Source: Planctomycetota bacterium
Lineage (GTDB): Bacteria > Planctomycetota > Phycisphaerae > Phycisphaerales > SM1A02
Assembly: GCA_003671025.1 (NCBI GenBank)
Contig: QWPW01000005.1
Span: forward strand, 1 to 64,000
Reading direction: 5' to 3'
DNA length: 64,000 nucleotides
Position 1 is the stretch's first letter, and each line of letters opens with the position of its first letter. The notes beneath the pieces are model-generated. The model had not been told where the DNA came from. It was given only the letters and a program-made list of their open reading frames with translations, and did no database searches. The position numbers and the translations under genes were made by a program. Positions 42,604-51,381 of the stretch are shown piece after piece.

Positions 42604-44012
42604 GCAGCTTTGCGGCCGGCCTGTTCAATCGGTATGGCGAACCAAAAACGGCTCCCGTTGTCTGCCTCGCTCTCCACACCGATTTGCCCGCCATGCAATG
42701 CTTCGACAATATTTCGACACAGATTGAGGCCAAGTCCCGTCCCCTTGGCAACACGCTCATGATTTTCAACTCGGTAAAACTTGCCGAAAAGGCGCGGTAA
42801 CGCGTGTTTTGGAATCCCGAGGCCGTTATCGCGAACTGAAACCACAACCGCTCGCGCAAGGTTGTCGACATCCACCTCCACGGTGACTGCGCCCCCATCA
42901 GGCGTGTACTTCAGCGCGTTGGAGAGAAGATTGAGCACGACTTGTTTCATGAGCGCTCGATCAGCGCTGGCATGCGAGCCACTCGATGCACGTGCCATGC
43001 GAAGCGTGATGCGTCGACGCGCGGCCTCGCTCTGCTGCTCGTTGACGCACTCGCCTGCGAGCACCGCGAAGTCCACACTCTCGTGACAGGCACGCGCCAT
43101 TCCACTTTCGATGCGACCAATGTCGAGCATGCGATCCACGAGTTCGCTCAGGCGCGTCGACTCAGAAAGAATGATGCGCGCAAACTCCGCGCGCTGAACT
43201 TCGTCGCTCACTTCGCCATCGGCCAGCATCTCCGCGTAGGCGCGTAGTGCCGAGAGCGGCGTGCGCAATTCGTGACTTGCCTTGGCGACGAAATCGCTCT
43301 TCATGCGATCGGCTTCGCGCTCGGTACGCACATCGCGCACGATCACCGCCGCGCAACCATCTCGGCCACTCGACACAGGAACGACAAACACGACCACGGG
43401 AATCGACTCGTCGCCACGCAACTCGCATTCAACTCTGCGTCGCTCGCCTCCTTGCGCGCTCAACACCCCTTGAATCGCGCGATGAACCTGCCCCCCAAGC
43501 GCATCCACTGCGGCGCAAGTTCCCGAGATGGTGCATACATCGCCAAGGAGTGCACGTGCGGCGCGATTAGCAAACAGTGTTTCGCGATGCGAGTTCACCA
43601 GAATCACTGCATCGCCGAGCGCATCGAGCAACGCCGTGCGTTCCTCGGCGCGCAGCTCGATTGCGTTGCGCAACAACGCTTCGTGCGCGTCCGTGTGAAC
43701 ACGCCTTTGCAACGTCGCTGCGGTCGCGGCGGTCGAAGCGTTCACCACAACATGCGCAGGGCGACACCACCATGCCGTCATCAAGACGCCGGCAGCTGCG
43801 GCAGCGGCAGCGATCAGCCACGACGATGGTGTTTCATTGATCCAGCCACCAATTGCTGCGGCAACGGGGACGACACATGCTGCTCCCCATGGGAAGCCGA
43901 GCCCGATTGCGCGCCTTGCATCGCGCGCAGCAGTGATGGACTCTGTGGTTTGCTGGATAGTCATGCGCGTCCTGATGATGAGATTTCTTCGAGGACGCGA
44001 TGCCGCGATCAT
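42600..44012 (-). CDS. Membrane-bound sensor histidine kinase
   Basis: A 470-aa kinase. Two membrane helices (about residues 38-58 and 65-85) are followed by a short PAS-like domain (ALGDAVILVNSHRETLFANRAARALLGD). The HisKA box is KASHELRTPLSALRAYAEM (phospho-His), and the ATPase domain has an N box LLSNALKYTPDGG, a G1 box DNGLGIP and a G2 box GTGLGLNLC. The hybrid order and short periplasmic part suggest sensing within or near the membrane. The ATG at 44012 overlaps the TPR gene stop (ATGA). An ATG at 43964 has AGGA 6 nt upstream and is a good alternative. It presumably phosphorylates the downstream CheY-like protein. Confidence 0.9.
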   Translation of the reverse strand: MIAASRPRRNLIIRTRMTIQQTTESITAARDARRAIGLGFPWGAACVVPVAAAIGGWINETPSSWLIAAAAAAAGVLMTAWWCRPAHVVVNASTAATAATLQRRVHTDAHEALLRNAIELRAEERTALLDALGDAVILVNSHRETLFANRAARALLGDVCTISGTCAAVDALGGQVHRAIQGVLSAQGGERRRVECELRGDESIPVVVFVVPVSSGRDGCAAVIVRDVRTEREADRMKSDFVAKASHELRTPLSALRAYAEMLADGEVSDEVQRAEFARIILSESTRLSELVDRMLDIGRIESGMARACHESVDFAVLAGECVNEQQSEAARRRITLRMARASSGSHASADRALMKQVVLNLLSNALKYTPDGGAVTVEVDVDNLARAVVVSVRDNGLGIPKHALPRLFGKFYRVENHERVAKGTGLGLNLCRNIVEALHGGQIGVESEADNGSRFWFAIPIEQAGRKAA

Positions 44013-45226
44013 TCAGTCGCCGCGCCCACGAACGCACGACGGGCGACTTCAGACTTGGGATCGAGCGCCATGGCTTCGGCAAGAACCTTCGCACTTTCCA
44101 CGGTGTTTCCGACGCCGCGCAACGCGAGTCCCAGCGCGAGTAGCGCATGCTCATCGCGCGGAGCGCGTGCCACTGCCAAGCGACTCCAACGCACCGCTTC
44201 ATCAAAACGCCCACGACGAGACGCGACCATTGAGCGCATCGTGTAACCGTTGGCGTCATCTTTGGCCAACGCGATGACGCGGTCAGCTGCACTCTCGGCG
44301 CGCTTGAGATCATCGGTCTCGAGGGACGCGCGCACGAGATCGCGCCACGCATCAACGCACTCGGGATAGGTGCGGCACTCTTCAGCAAACACGCCGCGCG
44401 CTTCGGCCATGCGGCCGAGCATCGACAGCGAGCGCCCTTCATTGCGCAGCACTTCGTTAGGAATGTCTGCATGCTTTCCATTGCCAGCAGTCACGACGGC
44501 GCTGCGCTGTCGGCGCGCCGCGTCGAGGCACTTCTGCCATTCTCCGGCGCTGAACAATGCAGCGACAAGTTTCTCGCCGACCAGCGGCGCATCGCCATCG
44601 ATGATCAACGCACGCTCGTAACTACGCGCGGCCGATGCGGGATCGTTGGAAAGCGCCGAGACATCGCCAAGCAACTCATGCATCGCTGCGTTGTGCTCGA
44701 AGTAGGCGAGTTTGGGCAACAGCACTTCACGCGCTTCGTCCAACTTCCGCGCGGCGATCATCAGTTCCGCTGCAGCGAGCAAGTAGGAAACACGTTCAGG
44801 ATCGAGCTCTGCTGCCTTCAAGTAATCAGCAATGGCTTTGTCACTCTGCGCCCAGCGTTGGTGCACGATGCCTCGGTAGTAGTACGGCTCACCGAGGGTT
44901 GGATCACATGCAATGGATTTCTCGAACGCTGCGATCGACTTCTCCAGATGCTTCGACTCCAACTCAATGCGCCCGAGCAACGACCAGTACTTCGCCTCGG
45001 TATCGCTGCGCGCAATGGCGCCTTCGATTTCTTTGCGCGCAGTATCGAGTTGCCCCGATTCAAACGCCTGCTTCGCTTGATCGAAACTCACCAGACTAGT
45101 CGTGCGCCGAAAGCGGACATCAGCTTCCTTGCGCGCTTCAACGCCGGATGAGCGCGGAGCACACGCGAGTGTGCACAACGAGAGAGTCGTGAGCGCAGTG
45201 AGGATGATGGTTCGAGTGCGAAGCAT
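44009..45226 (-). CDS. TPR-repeat lipoprotein, possible secretin pilotin
   Basis: A 405-aa protein. The signal MLRTRTIILTALTTLSLCTLAC ends in a plausible but imperfect lipobox. The mature part is about ten TPR-like helical pairs (for example YWSLLGRIELESKHLEKSIAAFEKSIACDP and YYYRGIVHQRWAQSDKAIADYLKAAELDP). TPR lipoproteins such as PilF/PilW/Tgl chaperone secretins in type IV pilus systems, and this gene directly follows the secretin gene, so a pilotin role is a reasonable inference. The ATG at 45226 is chosen for the signal peptide. A hairpin terminator-like element lies between it and the secretin stop. Confidence 0.75.
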   Translation of the reverse strand: MLRTRTIILTALTTLSLCTLACAPRSSGVEARKEADVRFRRTTSLVSFDQAKQAFESGQLDTARKEIEGAIARSDTEAKYWSLLGRIELESKHLEKSIAAFEKSIACDPTLGEPYYYRGIVHQRWAQSDKAIADYLKAAELDPERVSYLLAAAELMIAARKLDEAREVLLPKLAYFEHNAAMHELLGDVSALSNDPASAARSYERALIIDGDAPLVGEKLVAALFSAGEWQKCLDAARRQRSAVVTAGNGKHADIPNEVLRNEGRSLSMLGRMAEARGVFAEECRTYPECVDAWRDLVRASLETDDLKRAESAADRVIALAKDDANGYTMRSMVASRRGRFDEAVRWSRLAVARAPRDEHALLALGLALRGVGNTVESAKVLAEAMALDPKSEVARRAFVGAATE

Positions 45227-45245
45227 GGCGTGAGGAGTGCCCTTT

Positions 45246-45277
45246 CGGAAAGAAACCGCGCCCTCAAGAGGGCGCGG
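45246..45277 (-). terminator. Rho-independent terminator/attenuator after the secretin gene
   Basis: A perfect 10-bp stem (CCGCGCCCTC at 45256-45265 against GAGGGCGCGG at 45268-45277) is followed on the minus strand by TTTCTTT. It lies in the 92-bp gap between the secretin stop and the TPR gene start, inside an otherwise tightly packed gene series. It may therefore set the ratio of secretion proteins to downstream signalling genes. Confidence 0.7.
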
Positions 45278-45318
45278 AGTGAGTGCTGGTTCGTGTGCTA
45301 TCGGCCGAGTACTCGGGG

Positions 45319-47445
45319 TCATTCACTCTCGTGATCCGAAATCATCGCAATCTGTGTCCACGCGCCGTCGGCCATCGCCCGCACGTCCAAGGCGTTCCAT
45401 GAAGCGACGAACCCGTTGAAGGCGACGGGCGAGAACTCGCCGCGCGGCGCCATCGAGAAGATCGCGCTCTTGCTCACCACTGAACTGACGCCTGTGCTGG
45501 CATTCGTGCTGTCGTTCGTGCTGGCATTGTCGTTGAGGTCCATGCTCGCATTGGCCGTGATCACTGGAACGGGCTCAATCGACAGTGGTTGATTGGCATT
45601 GGCCGCGGAGTTCTCGACGGGCGCGCTCGGCGTAACTGGAGGCGCAATCTCAGCGCCCTCCGTCTCGATCACAGAAGGTGGCTGCACCGACTCGCCATCA
45701 CTCAACGTTTTCTCGAGCATGCGACGCATCATGCTGCGCTCGTAATCCGAGCTCGATGTAGAACCGTTGCTCTTGAGTTCTTCGCGCAGGCGAATGATTT
45801 CCGGCTGATTGTGCGAGAGTCGCAGCGAGTTCTCCACGTGATGCAGCGCGAGCGCGTTGTCGCCCGCGGTCATCGCATCGAGTGCTTGTTGATTCTGCGC
45901 CGTGGTCAGCGTGTCACGCGACCAAGGCAAGAGACCTTCGCGCGCACCGATGCGCACCGCATGCTCGAACTCGTTCGCTTCATCTGACCAAATCTTGGCC
46001 ACGTCATCTTTCACGATGGTCGGAGTGACCAGGAAGATGATCTCTTCGCGCTTGAGCTCGTCGTCGTATCCCTTGAACGCGTTGCCGATGAACGGCACGT
46101 CACCCAAGCCGGGCACTTGACGACGCTCGATCTTGGTGTCCTCTTTGAAGAGGCCGCCCAACACCAGCGTTTGACCATTCTTGACCCGCACGTTGGTGAC
46201 GATTTCGCTGGTGTCTTCGTTCGGCACAGGCAGCGACGATCCCTGCGAATCGGTAAGGGTCTCGACCTTGGCTTCACTCACGCTCGGCGCAAGTTCCATG
46301 CGAATCGAACCATCAGAAGAGATGAAGGGACGAAAGATTAGCTTGATACCCGAGTCGAGAAATTCCACGCTTTGCGTTGTCGCCGTTTGGGTCGTGGTCG
46401 AGGTGAGGTAGCCCACGCGACGACCGATGAGAATCTGCGCGCGCTGGCGATTGAGCGCCATGACGCGTGGACGAGCCAACACCGTGGTGTCGGTCACCGA
46501 GTCAAGAAGTCGCATGAATACGGCGACATCGTCAGACACCACACCCACGCGCATCGTCGACTCGCGTTCCCAGCCGGCGACACCAGTGTTGATCGAACTC
46601 GCTGCGCCCTCTCCCGGGGTCTTACCGACATCACCCGAGAAAAGATCGTCGGCACCTGAGAGCGGGTTGGTCAGGTTGGCAAAATCAAGATTGCCGATGA
46701 TGGACACGTCAACGCCAAAGCCGTCCTTCTGCAACACCTTGGAAGAGACCACGGTGGACTCAACCACGACTTGCGCCGGTGGCGTGTCGATGTCCTTGAG
46801 CAGCGTTTCGATGGCCTTCAAGTTTTCGGGAAAGTCGCTCACCACCAACATGCCTTGGAATGCCCAACTGTCAGTGCCGCCATCAGCGGCCGACGGTTGA
46901 AAGCCTTTGTCGACATCGCCGACAAACGAGACCTTTCCCGTCTCCGAAAGAATCGGAGTGATGAACTCGCTGGCATCTTTGGCGTTGAGATACTCCAACG
47001 GAAAGTTGCGGCTCGACTTCTTCATGCGCGAGCGAACGATCTCGTCGAATTCCTCGCGCGTGAAGATGTACAAGAAGTTTCCTGACTCCTCCATCCGGAA
47101 ATCATTGGCCCGCAGAATCACCTCGAGCGCTTCGCTCAATGTGACATCAAACAGATTCGCGCTGACAGTGCCAGTGATGCCCTTGGAAGCCACGATGTTG
47201 CGATGCCCCTGCATCGCGAGCATTTGCAGTGCCTGCAGCACATCGGTGTCTTGAAATTGCACGGTGAAGGTCTCGCCCGCAGCATTGCCCTCGGTCGGCT
47301 TCACCTGCGCGGTTCCCGCGGATTCAGCGGGCTTTCCAGTGCTTTGCGCCATCGCGACACCGCAAGCGGCGAGCGTGGCGATGAATGTGGTATTGCGTGA
47401 GAGCGTGAAGAAACGGCGAAACGCGTGGTCGATAGTCGTCGTCAT
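45319..47445 (-). CDS. gspD: Secretin (GspD/PilQ family outer-membrane pore)
   Basis: A 708-aa protein. A signal peptide (to about residue 34) is followed by a secretin/TonB short N-terminal domain (TFTVQFQDTDVLQALQMLAMQGHRNIV, about 58-115). An N1-type ring domain follows (FPLEYLNAKDASEFITPIL...VVSDFPENLKAIETLLKDID). The secretin core has VVESTVVSSKVLQKDGFGVDV, ARPRVMALNRQRAQILIGRRVGY and LVLGGLFKEDTKIERRQVPGLGDVPFIGNAF. A tail of about 200 residues rich in Ser, Asn and Thr follows the core and is unusual in length. The protein would form the outer-membrane gate of the pilus or secretion machine. Confidence 0.93.
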   Translation of the reverse strand: MTTTIDHAFRRFFTLSRNTTFIATLAACGVAMAQSTGKPAESAGTAQVKPTEGNAAGETFTVQFQDTDVLQALQMLAMQGHRNIVASKGITGTVSANLFDVTLSEALEVILRANDFRMEESGNFLYIFTREEFDEIVRSRMKKSSRNFPLEYLNAKDASEFITPILSETGKVSFVGDVDKGFQPSAADGGTDSWAFQGMLVVSDFPENLKAIETLLKDIDTPPAQVVVESTVVSSKVLQKDGFGVDVSIIGNLDFANLTNPLSGADDLFSGDVGKTPGEGAASSINTGVAGWERESTMRVGVVSDDVAVFMRLLDSVTDTTVLARPRVMALNRQRAQILIGRRVGYLTSTTTQTATTQSVEFLDSGIKLIFRPFISSDGSIRMELAPSVSEAKVETLTDSQGSSLPVPNEDTSEIVTNVRVKNGQTLVLGGLFKEDTKIERRQVPGLGDVPFIGNAFKGYDDELKREEIIFLVTPTIVKDDVAKIWSDEANEFEHAVRIGAREGLLPWSRDTLTTAQNQQALDAMTAGDNALALHHVENSLRLSHNQPEIIRLREELKSNGSTSSSDYERSMMRRMLEKTLSDGESVQPPSVIETEGAEIAPPVTPSAPVENSAANANQPLSIEPVPVITANASMDLNDNASTNDSTNASTGVSSVVSKSAIFSMAPRGEFSPVAFNGFVASWNALDVRAMADGAWTQIAMISDHESE

Positions 47446-47502
47446 AAGGTTGCTCGATGTGACTGTCAGTTGGTGACGAACGGGAATTGCCCCCTCGTCA
47501 AT

Positions 47503-48138
47503 TTATTTCGGCAGCGGCTTACCTTGGCGTCCATAAAGGAAGAGCTCGAAGTGTTCGCCGCCATGCTCCAGCACGACGCGACCTTCAAGCACCTCGGTCA
47601 AGACAAAGCGCATGTCGCCCGCACCCTCGAGTGCGTCCCCGATGCGATACATGCGCCCATCGATGACCGCCATCGACAATCCCCGTCCTGCGGATTGCAA
47701 TCGGAACCGCTCCGTTGCTAACCGCGCCGCTTCAATGTCAGTTCCATGCGTCTCTTCGACGGCAACTGGTTCGACCTTCGGCACGCTCTCAACATTCACC
47801 GCGTTAGGCACGGCGAATGTCGCATTGGGATAGATGTGCGGATCAATCCAGAAAGGGTCACTGCGAAACTCAAGCGTGGTGGGAAGTTCAGGATCGAGAT
47901 CGGGCACAAGTTCTGGGCCCTTGTTCGGTGTGGTTGGATCATCGGCAATCGCCGTCTTGGGAAGGCTGGTGAGAATGCGGATGCGCGCCCACAGGAGCAA
48001 CCCCATCGGCTTGGCCAGTGCGATCACCGTGAACGCCGAGAGCAACACGATGGAGCCGCGCGGACCACGCGTCCAGCTGCCCACGCGTGAGAGCATGCTG
48101 CTGCTGGGCAGAACTTGCTTGTTTTTGCCGTGTTTCAT
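47503..48138 (-). CDS. PilP/GspC-like periplasmic linker protein
   Basis: A 211-aa protein with one N-terminal membrane helix (SIVLLSAFTVIALAKPMGLLLWA, about 29-52), a proline-rich linker, and a C-terminal domain. The C-terminal segment AGRGLSMAVIDGRMYRIGDALEGAGDMRFVLTEVLEGRVVLEHGGEHFEL has the small beta-fold pattern of PilP and the GspC HR domain, which bind the secretin N-domains. It sits between the PilO-like gene (4-bp overlap) and the secretin gene, the same place as pilP. Assignment rests on weak motif similarity plus position. Confidence 0.7.
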   Translation of the reverse strand: MKHGKNKQVLPSSSMLSRVGSWTRGPRGSIVLLSAFTVIALAKPMGLLLWARIRILTSLPKTAIADDPTTPNKGPELVPDLDPELPTTLEFRSDPFWIDPHIYPNATFAVPNAVNVESVPKVEPVAVEETHGTDIEAARLATERFRLQSAGRGLSMAVIDGRMYRIGDALEGAGDMRFVLTEVLEGRVVLEHGGEHFELFLYGRQGKPLPK

Positions 48139-48770
48139 GGCGTTTCTCCCTCGCGCACAGATTGCGCGACACCGTAGACCGCATCAAACTCAAGTCGTGC
48201 TTGCACCAGCGGAATGTTTGTAGGCGACGGTTGCGGCTTGCCCGCGCGTCCCTCTTCGACGATGCGCGCGATCTCCACACGAATCGGTCGGACCAATCGA
48301 ACGTCGTTCTCCGCGCGTTGCAGAAGTTCCATGACTCGGGCGAAGCTCGCGGTCATTTCAACGGTGACTGGGACCGCGAAGTACGGCGAATCCGTCGCAA
48401 GCGATGCCGGCAACGGGTCCCCCGCCACAATCGTTTGCGTGCCCACATCTGGTGCGGCGCCCACCGTCAACAGACGCATCAAGTGCGCTTGATCGGCACG
48501 CGCAGGAATGGTGCGCAGAACCGCGAGCGCATCGCGTCGCGTGGCAATAAGTTCAGCGCGCGCTCGATCGCGTTCGCGGGTCACTGCGTCTCGTTGTGAT
48601 GCGCGTGCCAAGAGACGACCGGATTCGTCGGCGCGTGCTTGCGCTTGCTCGAGTGCTGGTCGAGTTCCAAACCACACCGTGCAGCCGAGCATCAACGAAG
48701 CCGCGATCAGGGTCAGCAGCGACGCACGCGAGGCGCGCATAAAGATGTGCAGTGCGTGCATGGTGATCAT
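48135..48770 (-). CDS. PilO/GspM-like assembly protein
   Basis: A 211-aa bitopic protein. An N-terminal membrane helix (SLLTLIAASLMLGCTVWFG, about 16-35) is followed by a coiled-coil (ALEQAQARADESGRLLARASQRDAVTRERDRARAEL) and a small alpha/beta domain (YFAVPVTVEMTASFARVMELLQRAENDVRLVRPI) of the PilO/GspM ferredoxin-like type. Both ends overlap neighbours by 4 bp, in the classical pilM-N-O-P order. It would pair with the PilN-like protein as an inner-membrane platform linking the cytoplasmic PilM ring to the secretin. Confidence 0.75.
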   Translation of the reverse strand: MITMHALHIFMRASRASLLTLIAASLMLGCTVWFGTRPALEQAQARADESGRLLARASQRDAVTRERDRARAELIATRRDALAVLRTIPARADQAHLMRLLTVGAAPDVGTQTIVAGDPLPASLATDSPYFAVPVTVEMTASFARVMELLQRAENDVRLVRPIRVEIARIVEEGRAGKPQPSPTNIPLVQARLEFDAVYGVAQSVREGETP

Positions 48771-49426
48771 GGTTGTTCCTCGCGAGGAGCGATGACGATT
48801 GCGGGGAGCTTCCAGCGCTTCTCCAGCTCAACGCGAAAGGTGATGCGGAACTCTCGTGCGTTTTTGCCGCGAAATTCCAGGCTTTTGCTCGACTCGAGGT
48901 TTACCCGTGACAACGGAGCGAGCGCCTCGAGCGCATCAATGATCACACCCACTTGCGATTCGGAAGACGCGATGCCGGCGATTTCACCGAGCAATTCTCG
49001 CGGCTCAACCGTGTCCTTCTGAACTCGTCGCGACTTGCGCACGGTGCCTTGCACGTTGGCGTACTCAAACTCCACGCGATCCAACACCGAGCCCGATGGC
49101 AACGCTTGCGCGATGGCACTCATCAATGAACTGGCGGGAATGGAAACCCCGAGGGCTCGCTGAACATCGAGTGACACTGCGATCGCGAGTCGCTCTTGTT
49201 CGATCGCGCGAATCTCGTTTTCAATTTGCACGACAGGCGCGCCTGCTTCATTGGCTTGCGCGAGAACATCGGCCGAGCGCAGCTCGATCCAACTTCCAAG
49301 AACGATCAACGCAGCGGCGACAACAAACATCACTCCCGCAGCGATATACAGCCGACGCGATGCAGCTTCAGCGGCAATGCGCGCTCGCGTGACCTCGGGA
49401 AGAAGATTGAACATGGTCGTCATCAT
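48767..49426 (-). CDS. pilN: PilN-like assembly protein
   Basis: A 219-aa bitopic protein. The cytoplasmic N terminus MMTTMFNLLPEVTR contains the conserved 'NLLP' motif that docks into PilM. A membrane helix (AAGVMFVVAAALIVLGSWI, about 29-47), a coiled-coil and a ferredoxin-like domain follow (IIDALEALAPLSRVNLESSKSLEFRGKNAREFRITFRVEL). It overlaps pilM and the PilO-like gene by 4 bp each. The presence of the NLLP motif favours a PilN rather than GspL assignment. Confidence 0.85.
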   Translation of the reverse strand: MMTTMFNLLPEVTRARIAAEAASRRLYIAAGVMFVVAAALIVLGSWIELRSADVLAQANEAGAPVVQIENEIRAIEQERLAIAVSLDVQRALGVSIPASSLMSAIAQALPSGSVLDRVEFEYANVQGTVRKSRRVQKDTVEPRELLGEIAGIASSESQVGVIIDALEALAPLSRVNLESSKSLEFRGKNAREFRITFRVELEKRWKLPAIVIAPREEQP

Positions 49427-50607
49427 GCGGCACGTCCCATCGTGCGCAGCGCACTGCTGCTCACGGTTTCGGTTGCATCAGCATTCGCCGCGTCTTCGAG
49501 TTGCAGTGCGAATCTGGTGCGGCACGCAAGTCCAAACGCCGCAGTCCACGGCGCGAAATCTGCGTCGGGACCGTTCGCCTCGCTCGTCCCCCACGTTGTT
49601 GCGAGCGGCAGCTCTGCCTCACAACCAACCACCGTGGCGCGGCAGGTTGATTCAAGAATTCCAGCAAGACACGGCTCGCAGCTGTGTGGGCCCGTGAGCA
49701 CGATGCGCGAAGGCTGGCCCCCGCGAAAGGTCACGCCGAAGTAGCGCAAACACAACGCGACCTCGCCTGCGAGCGCATCGAGAATTGCGCGCGTCGCGCC
49801 GAGTGCAGCTTCATCAGCAATCGAGTCCGCGCTGCTGCGCTCACCCATTTGCACACCATGGTTTCCCGCGCGAATCCATGCCATACGCCGCGCACGCAAC
49901 TGCGCCGCCTGCGCAGTTGACGTCGACAATCGAGAGGCAATCGCCGCATCGAGTGCGGCTCCGCCAATGGGAATCTCGCGACAAAACGCGATGCGATCAC
50001 CACGCATGCAGAGCACTGTTGACCCCGCGTGTTCGACATGAACTAACGCGCGAATGGTGCTCACATCCGCATCGCGACGATGACGACGCGAAAGCGCGCG
50101 CGCGACTGACGCGAAGCGCGGTTCAACGGCGATAGGATCAAATCCCGCGTCGATGAGCAGATCAAGCGCAGCCGCAAGTTCACCCGCAGCAACCGCGACC
50201 ACCAAGCGTTCCACTTTTCCATCCACGGCAATCGTCGGCGCACCAGTAGGAATCGCGTCGGCGATGATGGCCTCACGCGGCAGCGCCATGCGTTCACAGG
50301 CATCCCATGCGATCGCTTCTGTCGCGTCATGTCCAGTCAGTGCAGGAAATCGCGCGACATGCATCGCGGCAAAGGACGAAGGCAATCCGACGATCACTTC
50401 GCGACCAATGAATGGCACACGTCGCATCGCATCGACCGCACACGCGGCGCGCTCAACGATGCTCGCGTCTTCACTGCATCGCGCAACGGCGCTCTGGCAC
50501 GGTGTGTTTACGCCGATGCAAACCTGCATCGCACGCGGAGTTTCCGCGCCGAGATCCAGTCCGATCGGTCCAATCTTGCGATGCCAGGGCAAACGCCAAC
50601 GAGCCAT
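49423..50607 (-). CDS. pilM: PilM-like actin-fold assembly protein
   Basis: A 394-aa cytoplasmic protein with the actin/FtsA fold of PilM. It has PIGLDLGAETPRAMQV (phosphate 1), EVIVGLPSSFAAMHVARFPAL, an IDAGFDPIAVEPRF strand, ALVHVEHAGSTVLCMRGDRIAFCREIPIGG (connect/phosphate 2) and SRIVLTGPHSCEP (adenosine loop). The start at 50607 is fixed by GGGAGG placed 5 nt upstream. The open frame beyond it has no homology. PilM forms the cytoplasmic ring that binds PilN and stimulates the assembly ATPase. Confidence 0.88.
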   Translation of the reverse strand: MARWRLPWHRKIGPIGLDLGAETPRAMQVCIGVNTPCQSAVARCSEDASIVERAACAVDAMRRVPFIGREVIVGLPSSFAAMHVARFPALTGHDATEAIAWDACERMALPREAIIADAIPTGAPTIAVDGKVERLVVAVAAGELAAALDLLIDAGFDPIAVEPRFASVARALSRRHRRDADVSTIRALVHVEHAGSTVLCMRGDRIAFCREIPIGGAALDAAIASRLSTSTAQAAQLRARRMAWIRAGNHGVQMGERSSADSIADEAALGATRAILDALAGEVALCLRYFGVTFRGGQPSRIVLTGPHSCEPCLAGILESTCRATVVGCEAELPLATTWGTSEANGPDADFAPWTAAFGLACRTRFALQLEDAANADATETVSSSALRTMGRAA

Positions 50608-50742
50608 GAAGCCTCCCGCGCAAGCACTACGGCTTGTCGCATGAGGTTCGTCGGCGTTTCTGCGGGCGCGCTTTGGTGCTGCTTCGCGGACGGGGGGAAT
50701 TCGCCCGATCGTGTTGCAAATGTGCGCCAACGCCGTTTCCAG

Positions 50743-51366
50743 TTATGGGAGATTCGGCAGGCGTGTGACGCGAATCTTCGCCGTGAGCGGCGAGAGGTCG
50801 AGGCGATACGCCGCGTCAGGTGAACGCAACACGATGGCGCCGCCGGTGCCAGGAATTCCCGCAGCACCGACGCTTCCTCCGAGTTCATCAAACGTGAGTT
50901 GACGGGTGTCGCCGTCAAGCGCGACCGACTCGATACGCACCGAGCCGAAGCGATCGTCGTTACCCAAACGTACTGCGTACACACCGTCGTTCGCGCCGCT
51001 CATGAGTGGATCGGTGAGATAGTCCGCGGTCACCGCGTCGAAGTCTTCACTGAGATCCGCCTCAGCCACGCGCATGAGACACCAGCCGGTGCCGTCGTCG
51101 TAAAAGTAGATGCGACGAAATCCTTGATTGGCTAACGCATCGCTCTGCGCAAATGAAATGTCGGCGATCAACGCGCGCACCGCTGCTTGAGTATCAAAGT
51201 CGCCGCGCCCGCTCATCGATGGAATGAGCACCGCCGCCGCAAGGCCCAGCACTGCGATCACAATCAACAGTTCGATAAGTGTGTACGCGCGATGCACGCG
51301 TCGACGAAGCGCACGCGCGAGCGGCAATAGGCGGAGAGCGGTGAACGAAGAAGTGCTTGGAAACAC
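50743..51366 (-). CDS. GspH/FimT-like minor pseudopilin
   Basis: A 207-aa prepilin. A basic leader of 27 residues (ending ARALRRRVHRA) precedes YTLIELLIVIAVLGLAAAVLIPSM. The peptidase site has Ala instead of Gly at -1 and Tyr at +1, both atypical, while Glu5 is kept. The remainder (AVRALIADISFAQSDALANQG and later strands) follows the GspH pattern of minor pseudopilins. The GTG start at 51366 is preceded by GAGGA about 6 nt upstream. It would initiate or cap the pseudopilus. Confidence 0.8.
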   Translation of the reverse strand: MFPSTSSFTALRLLPLARALRRRVHRAYTLIELLIVIAVLGLAAAVLIPSMSGRGDFDTQAAVRALIADISFAQSDALANQGFRRIYFYDDGTGWCLMRVAEADLSEDFDAVTADYLTDPLMSGANDGVYAVRLGNDDRFGSVRIESVALDGDTRQLTFDELGGSVGAAGIPGTGGAIVLRSPDAAYRLDLSPLTAKIRVTRLPNLP

Positions 51367-51381
51367 AGGAAATCCTCACGT

